From NCBI GenBank assembly GCA_025617745.1, contig CM046868.1, positions 22,497,608-22,561,607 on the forward strand: a stretch of 64,000 nt of DNA. The letters are read 5' to 3'. The notes under the pieces were generated by a model, which ran no database searches, was not told the origin of the DNA, and was given only the letters and a program-made list of their open reading frames with translations. The translations under genes were made by a program, and so were the position numbers. This DNA is from Heliocidaris erythrogramma (lineage: Eukaryota > Echinodermata > Echinoidea > Camarodonta > Echinometridae). This document shows, piece after piece, positions 48,601 through 60,600 of the stretch; position 1 is the first letter of the stretch, and each line of letters starts with the position of its first letter.

Positions 48601-51600
48601 TATTTGGACCACAAAGCAATCGCTTCCACTCCACAGAGATTGAGCGATTGAGACTCCGCCTGCCCAAGCGATTCGGGAACCGAAGCTTGAGAGGACGCAC
48701 CCAAATCTGGTTCCACCCGAGTGGAATGAGACAAAGGAACGCTAACAAAGGCCTCCGCAGGCGGGTCCCCGCATGGTTCACCAAAAGTCTCCTCGCCCGG
48801 CGGAGCCCCGAGGGCCGCGGGAATAGGAGGCACATGCGGATCAGTCTCAGACAAAGAGGAATCAATCACAAAAGGCTGATTAGACTCAAAGCGAGATCCC
48901 TGAATAGGGACAGAAGTCAGGGTTGAAGAAGCCGGTACAAAGGACCAACCCTGATTCTGAGCAAAAGCCCGCATCATACTGAACATGTCAGCTTGAGAGG
49001 AGCTAGCCGGGTCAGCCAGGCCAGACGGGCAAGAGGCCGGCAAAGCCTTGCCGCTTTTCGCCTTCTTCTTGGCCTTTTTCTTGGCTGGCTCGACAAGAGT
49101 CGTAGCCGAAACCCTTTTCTTAGAACGCTTAATCGGATTCGTTCGGATCCCCGAAGCCTCTTCGGAAACACGAACCGATCCCTCCGCGGAGGGACGTTCA
49201 CTTCCCATAAAGGGATTGGAGCGCTCATGGCGTAAGCCTAGAGAATCGCCCAAATCACCCATATTGGCTAGGCAAGAAGATGCCATAGCCATGGGTTGGG
49301 AGCTAAAAGCTCCCAGTGCGTGGGCAGACCGAGATGACTCGGTATGTGCCCGATGACTACTAAAGGCATGTGAACCCACTATTGGACCGCTCGAAAGCAG
49401 CAATAGGGGAGCACTAGTAGTCACGCACTCAGGTGAAAACACCTGTTGCTCCGAAGAGCGTCCATAATTGTTAGCTCGAGCATTCCCATCAGCTGGCAAC
49501 TGAGACAGCCCAGAAAGTACTCGTTCCCCCATATGGCGTTTGCCGGGGGCTAGGGTTTGAGAACCCAGACCAACATGGACTAAGCCCGTGGGTTGCCCTG
49601 CAGTAGTGGGGCGCGTCTCCCCTAACGGATCAGAGCGAGTGAACGCTACCGTACGGGAAACAACAGCCCCCCCCTCTGGTCTCAGCGACCGGGGGATTGG
49701 ATTCGAGATATCCAAACCACTAGAATCTGACGCCACCCACCCCGAAACCACAGGCTTCGGAGTTGACAATCCCGATTCAGTTAACGCCACCCGTCCCGAA
49801 GCCGCAAGCTCCGAAACTGGCAAACTCTGCAAGGGAACACCACTAGGCAACTTACCTTTAGCCCTCCTCCCTCCCCCGCGTACCGCTGTACTCGGGGGAG
49901 TTCTGGAAGGCCGAGTCGTCTTGCTAGACAACTCTTCGGAAGAAGCAGGTCTCCTTGACCCAGCTGCTTCTTCTTCCGAATTCATACCACTGCAATAAAA
50001 CAGACAATAAAGTATACTTTTCAAATTAAGAAATACTTCAACTGAATGCAGTAAATAAAACTAAAGTTTATTTGGGAGATACGCACTAAAGAAATTTTCA
50101 CAGCCTAAAAACCGTAAGAACAAACACCGAACCCGAAGGCTCGGTGACAAACGGAAACACCCGCAAACACGGAAATATCTACGTGGGGCTGACCGTGAAA
50201 GAGAAAAATAAATGCCAAGAAAGGGAATCAAAAAATCCCTTGCAATCGGCAAGAGTGACTAATAAAACACAAAGTACTATAATCTAAACGAATATAGGTA
50301 CCTAAAAGTGCTTTAACTATGTGAAAAAGCGCACCAAAAAGATACTATACGACCTGATTTCAGGAGCGCTGTGACTATACGTCCTAACTCGTCGGGGGCG
50401 AGCAAGAAAGAGGAAGATGGCCGTAGCGTATTGACGCGCGTGAGTGGCGAAGGGGACAATAGGATTACGGGGGGTGCGCACAATATTGTGACACATGTGT
50501 GATAATTCTCGAAGGGGTCCCGTAGTCAAGACTACAGGCATAATAGGTAGGTATATATGATTTATTGCAGTAAATATGTAAAGACCATGATAACTTATCA
50601 TCGATATTAACTCCCAGGAAACTGGTACTATGTACCTGCTTGATGGGCTCTAATGAATCAGTAAACTTAAGAGTAAGCAAACTTCTGTCATATTGTTTAT
50701 TCAATGGAGCAAAATGAAGAAAATTTGTCTTCTCAATGTTAACCCTTAAACCATTCACTTTATACCATGTATTGACCTGTTGAATTTCCTTATTCATATT
50801 ATGGACAAGAATATCTAGTTTCTTCTCACTCAAAAAAACATTTGTATCATCTGCAAAAAGGATGTATGATAATATTGAGGAAGCATTTGGTAAATCATTT
50901 ATATATAAGAGGAATAACAGGGGGCCCAATATAGACCCTTGGGGTACCCCACATATTAGTTCTTTTTCAAATGAAGTTTCATCATTGTAAACAACATATT
51001 GATTTCTTTCCTTTAGATAATTCTCTATCCACTGCAACGCCAAGCCCCTCACACCATAATAATCTAATTTGGATAATAACACTTGATGATTAATTGAATC
51101 AAAAGCTTTTGAAATATCCAATGATAGAGAGAGTGAATGTTTACTATCATCAAGGGAAGTGGTTATTTGATCCAAGAAGCATGTCAAGGCCAATACAGTT
51201 GAATGACCAGATCTGAAGCCATATTGAGAATTTGACAATATCTTTTGTTTTGCAGTATAAGACAATAATCGAGAATAAAACAATTTTTCTAGTATTTTAG
51301 AGAATACGGGCAAGAGTGACACCGGTCTATAATTACAAAACTGATCGAGAGAACCCTTCTTATGGATCGGGGTCACTCTTGCCTGTTTCATACCGTGAGG
51401 AAATTTGCCAGTAGAAAAAGAAAGGTTGAAAATATACACTAATGGAGCAACAATAAAATAAACTGATTCTTTAATAACAGAAACAGTTATGTTATCATGC
51501 CCAGGACTCTTACCAATTTTCATTGCCTTCACTATATCTATAATTTCATAACATTCGACAGGTTTCAAGAACACTGAGTGTTGATATTGACCTTTCATAT

Positions 51601-54600
51601 AAGACCTACACTTCAGTAAGTCAATATTATGTGTATCTGTAAATTTTGTCCCAATGCTTATGAAATATTCATTAAATTTGTTTGCTATATCAACAGGATC
51701 TATAATTTCCATATTATTTTCATCATAAAAGCAATCTTGAATCTTGTTCTTGGTTCCCTTGTTCAAAAGAGTATTAATGATATTCCAAGTTCGTTTACTA
51801 GAATTACTTTCTTTAAACTGCTTTGCATAATAACATTCCTTTGAGTTTCGAATTACTGTTGTTAACGTATTTCGATACTCCCTGTACACTTTCTTCCTAT
51901 ATACAGAAGGGTTCTTAATAAATTTTCTGTACAACTTTATCTTCTTCTTACAGGATTTTAATATTGCTGCTGTAAACCACGGTTTGAATTCTTTTCTTTT
52001 ACAACGTCTTTCTTTCAAAGGGAAGCAAGAATCATGTATAATCTTAAACTCATTAATAAACAATTCATAAGCTTTATCACATGACTCCTCCTGCATTACT
52101 AGTTCCCAAGAATGTTCAGCAAGAGCAACTCTAAATTTTTCAAAATTTGACTGAGACATGTCTCTTGTATAAGTTTTATTTTTTGTCTTATGCTTAAAGC
52201 ATTCGCTATGTTTCAACTGACTAAAGGCAAAAATTGGAAAGTGGTCAGATATATCTGCCAGCAAAATTCCACTCCTCAACACTGAGTTTGTATCATTCAC
52301 AAAAATATTATCAATAAGTGTTGCACTAGACTGAACTATTCTTGTTGCCTTGGTAACAAGAGGGGCATACGAGTGAGAAAAAACAGTTTCCAGGAAAGAA
52401 TTGACATGTTGTTCAGAGTGTATATCCAGTAAGTTAAGATTGAAATCACCCAAAAAGTAGCATGTTTTATTTTCGCTACCAACTTTCTCTAAAGCACTGT
52501 TAAGATCTGCAATAAAGTCAGCACTACTCTGAGAAGGAGGTCTATAAATTGCTGCAATTATAATGTTTTTACCATTACTCTGAACTATCTCAATGAAATA
52601 AGATTCAATATTTTGATTAAATACTGACAGATCTGGCCTCTCTTTAATATAAAATGTAGATTTAGCATATATTCCAACACCACCTCCACGGGATGGTCGA
52701 CCTTTCCCATAAAATTCATAACCCGGAAGTGACAATAAACAATCTGGACCTTTTGAGAGCCATGTTTCACTCACCACAATAAAATCAAATTTACACTTAA
52801 GTAAATCTAAATAATTAGACATGGTATCAAAATTTTTATTGAGACTACGACAATTTATATTCATTAAAGATATATGTGGTTCATCTAATGATGAGATTTC
52901 GTCATTGAATTGATCAGGTAAGTAATATTTTGTTTCTTTGTCTACAATGTTATTCATTAGATATGAGCTGAACATATCATTATCACTATCAGTACATGAC
53001 AACAGGTCTTTCAAATCAATATCAAATACAGGTAGTTGAAAGGACATAATACAGTACAAGAGGCAACACAACTTATGAAGTAACACACATTCTAAAAAAT
53101 ATGAGAGACGTATAAAAACACTAGACCCAAGCCCTTCTGGAAATTTTTATTCTAATAACTCAGCATAATCATTCATTTCATTTCCGTGTACAATGTTAAA
53201 AAGGGTCAAGTCTCAGTGCCGAACCAAGGATCCCCATCACAACAAAAGTATGATCCCAAAATCGCACTTACTATGCTGAAGCGTCACAGAAACTTGAGGT
53301 CTTCGTGGCAAGTGATCAACTTCTTCACGGCTTTGCTACCGTTGGTCGTTGGCATCGCGACAAAAACCTTTCCGTCTGAAGACCATGCTGCAGAAACTTT
53401 TTTCTCCTTGAATTTCTTGTACGCTCCATGAAGTAACTCACGACTCCTTACAGTAAGATCCTCTTGAATAGTGATCCCTGTTGCTTTCAATTTCCGCCGA
53501 TTTCTCAGAAGTTCCTGGCGCTTACGGTGAGATGTCAGCTTCACGATGATTGCACGCTCTCCTCTCTTAGCGTTTGAAGCGCGAACCCCGACTCGATGAC
53601 TGATATCTATTTCAGCTTGTTGCAGATCTACGTTGATTTTCTTGGCTACGTTGATGACAACGTCGTCCGTTTTCTCGTTGGTCACCTCCTTGACTCCAAA
53701 AATCCGGAGGCAACTCCTCCTGGAGTATTGCTCAAGGTTATTGATTTCATTTTCAAGCTTTTTGATCTCATTTGCTTTCTCCTCCATCTTCTTTTCTAAG
53801 CTTACTATGCTTTTCTGATGATCACTCAACCTGCTATCCGCACACAAAGACAATGACTCCACTTTCTCAATAGATATAACAAGGCCCTGTAGCTTGGCTG
53901 ACAACTCATCATGGATTTTGCCGACCCTCACATCTGATTTGCGATTACTGGCTTCGATGTGTTAACACCACTACTGCAATATTCCGCTTTTATATAGCAT
54001 CTAATACATCGGTGAGGTCTCTAAGCGCTTTACAGTTGATTATATTATTACCCGGTCATCGGATTCTGGCTTGCCCGCACACAATGTATGCACATTCTCC
54101 ACTCCCTGGGGAGTATTTCAGCAATGGGCCGTGGGGCTCACATTGCTAAGAAAACAACATGAACTTTCGCATCCTACCAGGTACCCATTTAACACCTGGG
54201 TGGAGAGTGGCAAATGTAGATTAACGTCTTGCCAAAGGACGCTAGTGCTGCGGTGGGATTCGAAGCCCGGACCTCGTGGTTCACAGTCTTGGAACTTATC
54301 AACTGATCCACAACACCTAAACATGTACTTTAAACTATATATTAAAATTACATCGAGCAAAAGCACCTACCCATGTGGCACTGATGACAGGTGACCTTTG
54401 AGCTCCGACATGGGGGTGAACTCTGTCTCTGCCTGCAGTGATTCTAGAGAGAGCTGGCAGAGGACAGGCTTTCCGTTGGTACTGCCCTCATCTTTCACCT
54501 CTTGTAGAAGGAGCGAGAGGAAATGATCACCATAGAAGGCAGCATCAAGCACTAGATGGCTGCGGAAGTAACATATTTTCAAGGGCATTAACTCATACTT

Positions 54601-57600
54601 TAAAACAGATTAAATGTCCTTTTGTCTCTCAATTTATTTCATGATCTTGACCGATCAAAGTTAGTATTATCTGCGCTGAGGGCCAGAAGGACGTTAACTC
54701 ATGTGCCTTTACATAAATTTACATAAAATGCCCTTCTGTCTTTCAAGAGATGTTGAGATCTTCACAGATCAAAGATATTGGTCAATAAAATGAGATAACA
54801 TACCTGTCAGCTGCTAATGAGACTATGCTTTCATCAGGATCTGATCTGCCAAGAGTTCCAAATGTTAGACGAATAATCTCTGTTCCATCACTGCTACTCC
54901 TATAATAGATCCAATCACATGCAAAAGAATATATTCACTTTAATTCACTAAAAATCAAACTGTCTTTTTTAACAAGAGAGACTCTAGCACAATAATGCAG
55001 AAATGTTCTATAATAGCTGCTTTGTGGTCATTATCACTTACCAAATGCAAGCAGACTCAGAGTCAGTTTGAATTTAAAGCAAAATTTTGATATTTGAAAC
55101 ATTAGCTGGCCTGGAGAAAGACTTTGTCACTTTTCTCACACCCATTTCTGTATTTAATATCATAATCCCAGCTCCAGACTTAATTGTTTGTGCTTCACTA
55201 ATCCAATTATTTTCTGACATAAGAGCCAACATACTACAACTAGTCATTGCTTAATCTTGAAATGCTAAAATGGTAAGAATACACATATTTTGGTCACTGA
55301 CACCATATTTTTGCCTAAGTATGTAACAAAACAAAAGTTATATACTTTGAATTCATCAATTTACATTGAAGTGATGACTGGAAACTCAGTGAGAATATTG
55401 ATGAAAGACAAGGAAGTTCTGTCCAAATGAACGCCAAGTGCTGGTAATGATTTCTTACATACATGACTTTCTGAGTTTAGCACTATTCTTACCTGTCTGG
55501 TTTGGTGTGCTGTCTTGTCATGTAAATACACTGAGCAGGGGAATGTTCAGTCATAAACACAGTCAGCAGTTTGCTCTGATCCTGCAGGCTTTGTCTAAAT
55601 AGAAATAAATCTAATGAATATTAAAGATGGACTATGGGAGATGAGCAGGGTGGCAAAATAAGATTGATGATGTAGATACACTAAGCAGGGGAATGTTCAG
55701 TCATAAACACAGTCAGCAGTTTGCTTGATCCAGCAGGCTTTGTCTAAATACAAAGACAGATCCAATATTTTGACAGAACAAAGAGAGGCATATCCACCTT
55801 CATTGGAATAAATAAAATTAGTTGGGTAATTACTTACTGCGAGAGAGTTCTATGCTCCTGATCATCAGTTTCTGATCTTTTGTCTAATGTGAAAGACTCC
55901 CTGCAGCTGAGAGATTCTCCTCCAACACTCTGTGTATAGTGCATTACAGAAAAAATGAAAGATGTCATCATTGATCTGTAAAGTCTTATGCCTTACAACT
56001 CTCATGCAGACATCAGAGTATATTATTCTCCAAATCAGAATTTGATATTCTCATTGAAATTTCTACACATATATATTATATGAATAAACCTAGACTTTTC
56101 AAAGATTTAGAAGAAGTAATTCAATTTTCCATCTCTCTCCAAATTCTGAATTCTTAGACAACATAACACATTGTTGTTGATTTAAAAAAAAAAGTAATGC
56201 ATACCAACCCCGTGGGGTTATGTCTCATTGAGGCCTGTACGGCATCTGCGTCCATGACTTTCTGAAAAGCACCCTAAACGAGGATTTCGGTCAAGAGGTT
56301 TCTGATACCCTAATTCAGGGAAACCTGCCAAAAATGTCTGAATTTTCCTGTTTTTGATACCCTAAACGAGATCCCCGGGTTACCCGTCTGGTGGTGAAAA
56401 AACAACCCTTTCTACTTGTTTTCATGGACGCGGATGCCGTACAGGCCTCAATGAGACATACATGTACCCCCCGGAATACAAATAGACAGATGAATTGCAA
56501 CCAGAACATGTTTGCTGTTCCACATTTAGAGGCTGAGGCAGGACAAAATGACCACTATTCCCTATAATTTATGTTATCCAATTGTAAAACAAATATAAAA
56601 TTCACAACAGATGCTCAAATTCACTACTTTACACAATCCCTGAAACAGACAACTCTTCAAAAGCAGTAAAAAGCTTTTAATCACCCAATTTGACATTCCC
56701 CAAGTTCTAGAATTTAATTTCAACTTGCCTGGGGTCTACTCAAAGCATGATCTACCGCATCTTTCACAACATCATGAAGCTGGCTGAGTGACCTCTCTCG
56801 TTGCCACGGGAACAGCATGTCGCTATCACGTAGACTTGGTGTAGAGGCCACGAAGTCCTGCCAGGAGTTTGGTGCTGTGCTGACAGGGAACTGTAGATCC
56901 TCTTTCCTAAGGTACTGCCCTACTCTCTCCAAGGTAAAGCCAGACTTGGTGACGTCTAAGCTGGGTTCCTACATTTAGAAGGAAGAGGCAAATCAGACAA
57001 TGTATTTATCAAAGGAAAGGAAAACAAGACTCTCAAGGGGCACAGAATCATGCATGCCGTTTTGCTTGAGGGCTAGATAGAACAGAAAGTGTATGCTCTC
57101 TACAAAACATACCCAGGCCTAAAATTTGTGACATGTACCATCTGCAGGACTACATGTAGGTAATTATTAAGCATTAATAATTGATTAAGAGAACTACCTC
57201 GCAATGTTCTAGCCTTTGCCCTCCTGCTTGCTAGACTGCTGCTCTAACGAATTAACCGTTATGAATTATAATGAATACTTCTTGATCCTTCCATTTCCTA
57301 AGCCTCTTTTGTCTATTCATCTGTTCCTCATTAATGTCATTCTTTCTTTTGATAAACCTTCCATGTCTTTATTATGAATTCATGCAGGGATCACTTAGGG
57401 GCCTTAGTCACCACCCTGAATTATTTTCAAATGCCGACTTCCACAACCACAAACCATACCCCTTAGGTTGGCCTTCACTGTGAAAGACTTTACATGCATG
57501 CACCATGATAACAAGAAATCAATCAATGATTAGAATCCCTCTTAACAGAAAAATGTAAATTATTTTAGAGGTACTTACATCTGTGAAGTTCTCTGCTAGG

Positions 57601-60600
57601 AAATCTGCAACAAAATTGATGTCTCTTTGATACATCTACGAGAGAACAAATATACATAACATCTATATAAGAAGCATGATAAACATATGTAGTGGTCCTC
57701 ACTCTTTTAGACTTTACAATACTGAAATTTTCCTTTTTTTAATTATTGCTTTACAGACCTCCCTACAGCAATTCGGGTGTGGTCATGTACGTTTTAGGCC
57801 CCCCCCCCCCCCCCCCGAAACCTATTCACTGTAAAGGTCACGTGGGCCTTGTATACTTACTCCGAGGGCAAAGTAGTCCCTCGATTTACTTTTCCTAAAT
57901 TGTTTAGAGATGATACTAAATGTACATATGAAGTTAATATAGTATATTCTCATGCAGATTATACATATATTTTAATATAATAATGAATAAGTAACAATAA
58001 TAACATGAATAAGTTTAAGGAGGAAGGATAATTAAACATGCAAAAGAAGTAGTCCTTATAGATGTGGCTACATGTCAGGCAAGGCCCTGCTGGGTAGACA
58101 CATGCACATCTGATGTTCGTGGTAGCGAGAGAAAGTTTAAGAAGCTGTCACCAGTTTGATGGGCATAGCTGAATTGATGTAGCTTTCTCTATCCTTACAC
58201 GTAACATTCTGACTAGGGGGTTTCTGTTTTCCATTATTTTTATCAAATAAACAATGAGCATCCAACTAATAGTGTCTGGAGTAATTTTCTGATGTCGGCC
58301 AAGTACAGTAAATGGTGGTGTCAAGCCCCACACATCTCTTGAATAAATACAAGCATTCCTGCAAAACATTTTTGAAAGTGGAGATCATTTTTTTTTGGTC
58401 TATTTGTCACTATTCAACCTGTAATATTATAAAGGCCTTTAAAATCATATAAGCACAACATTTTGTAACTGATATTATCAATTCTCTTTGTTTTCTATTC
58501 TGATTCATTATAGACAGTCAATACAAATAAGTACAAAAGTAAACAAAATATACATCATCTGCAGATCATTGACACAAGAATCTTAGAAACCTACCTTGAA
58601 AATGAGGAAAACAACAATACTGGATCTATAGCCCACAAGAAATTACATCATGATAAGTTCAACAAAAGTATCTGTTAAGCACCTTTTACCAAGATAACCT
58701 CATTTCTATGTTATACCGACCTTGCTAATGCTTTGTTGAATAGGTTCTTCCATGAGTTGCATAACTATGACGTAAAGCCATCTGAAGAAAGCCTTGAAGT
58801 TCTTAAGACTGCTCTCTATTACTCTGAAAGAAAAAAAGAACACAAGATATTGGAATGAATAGCAGACCCGAAAAGATAATGCCTCCTGTACCAACTTTGG
58901 TGGCAGAGGCATACAAATACAGTGAAACCTGTCTATAAAGACCACTCAAGGGAGATAAGAAAAGCGGTCTTTATGAGCAGGTGGTCTTTATGTACAGGTT
59001 CGTTTAATACACATTTCAATGAGAAACACTTTTCATGGGAAACAAAAATTGTGGTCTTTATAGACAGGTGGTCTTTCTATACAATTGGTTGCTAAAGCAG
59101 GTTTGACTGTAGCTTATCTTCTGGAAACAAGAAGGGCATCATCTCAAATTCAATTCAATTAAAATTTAACATCTATCTTCTTCCATCATTTTGGGGGACA
59201 TTTTACATTTGTTCACAGAGTACAATAGTACAAAGTATAAAGTAACAACACATTTAGAATCAAATACAGTGAAACCTGTCTATAAAGATCACTCAATGGA
59301 GACAAGAAAAGCGGTCTTTATGAGCAGGTGGTCTTTATGTACAGGTTCCCTTAATAAACATTTCAATGAGAAACATTTTTCAAGGGAAACCAAATTGTGG
59401 TCTTTATAGACAGGTGGTTGCTAAAGCAGGTTTGACTGTAGCTTATCTTCTGGAAACAAGAAGGGTATCATCTCAAATTCAATTCAATTAGAATTTAACA
59501 TGTATCTTCTTCCATCATTTTGAGGGACATTTTACATTTGTTCACAGAGTACAATATAATATAAAGTAACAACATATTTAGAATCAAATAACTTTAAATA
59601 CAAGAAAGAAGGCGCGAATCCCAGTAAAGCTTACAGTTGTAATGGGCAAGCCTGAAAACACAAGTACAATATAAATAGAAGAAAGAAGAGAGGGACAAAG
59701 AGAGGGAGAGAAGTATAGACAGGGATGCCACTTAGAATTGATAAAAAGGTACGAAAAATCATCTAGAATGGGCCCTTGTGTACATAAAAAGTGGTTTTCT
59801 ATGGCTAAAAATATGTTGAAAAAGTAGGAATTCCTACGTTTGTCTGAAAAGTTGCATCCCTGGATAGAAGGAGGAAGAGAACTGCAACGAACTGTAAAAT
59901 AAAAACTCGTGAATAGTTTTGTATATGTATTCTATTGCCCATGAGTCTAGCGCATCGGCGAAATTAAAAACACTGAAATTCACCTTACTTGGTTGAGTTC
60001 AAAAAATTAATCGCATGAAAATTTCCACTTTTACAGTAGTAGCAATTGATGGAGTCGTATAGCATGCATGTATAACAGTACAATGGCAAGATTTAAGTGA
60101 AGATTACAATATGCAAATATTTACAGGTATTCTTACAGAATGATACTGGAAATAGGTTAAGATTGAAATACTGCCTCTTGTGAATTTTACCCTAGTGGAC
60201 TTTACCAACTGTGGTATGGACTTATAAACAAGTCAATATTTATGGCAATCACGTGACATTTATGCAATACTTGAAAATATACCAATTCTCTTCCATTAAT
60301 CAAGGAATAACGTCTACTGAACATGCTGTCAAATAATGCTATTCAAGTAGAGTACACTTGTTATGATACTGCTTATAATCTCAACAATATATCTTTGCAG
60401 TTTGAGGGGAAAAGAAAAGATAAAATCTTCTTCCATCAACTGAATTCAGAACTGAAATGACCTCTTGAACTTTAGCATCTCAAACGGCCTCATTTCCAAA
60501 AGCTTGCTGATATAGTACATTACACATTCCTCCTTGTTTACAAATTTCGGCCATGAAATTACTCCCCCAAGATTTCTTGTAGATTCGTTGTAAATTTCTG

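Larger units (their letters stand above)
44387..50573 (-). mobile_element. DIRS-type tyrosine-recombinase retrotransposon
   Basis: About 6.2 kb. Inverted terminal repeats 44436-44583 and 50407-50554 pair over some 148 bp (gtcttgactacgggacccct and its complement). An internal complementary region at 44646-44745 reads as the complement of both element ends joined (tagtaaataagaaaatca then actgcaataaatcatatata). This is the signature of DIRS elements. Minus-strand ORFs: gag-like, reverse transcriptase, RNase H plus methyltransferase-like, tyrosine recombinase. It lies inside LINE ORF2. DIRS elements are known from sea urchins and other animals. Confidence 0.93.
43484..53964 (-). mobile_element. 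LINE (CR1/L2/Jockey-type non-LTR retrotransposon), split by a DIRS element
   Basis: Minus-strand element inside an ANAPC4 intron, same orientation as the gene. It has ORF1 (53284-53961), ORF2 endonuclease and reverse transcriptase (about 50573-53086) and the ORF2 C-terminus (43838-44390). It ends near 43484 in a short atgaa-type tandem tail rather than poly-A. ORF1 lacks an upstream ATG, so the copy is probably 5' truncated at about 53960 against a SINE. The DIRS element at about 44387-50573 interrupts ORF2. Confidence 0.85.

Noticed and set aside
49588..49998. Plus-strand frame opposite DIRS gag
   Set aside because: Antisense shadow of the Ser/Pro-rich gag region.
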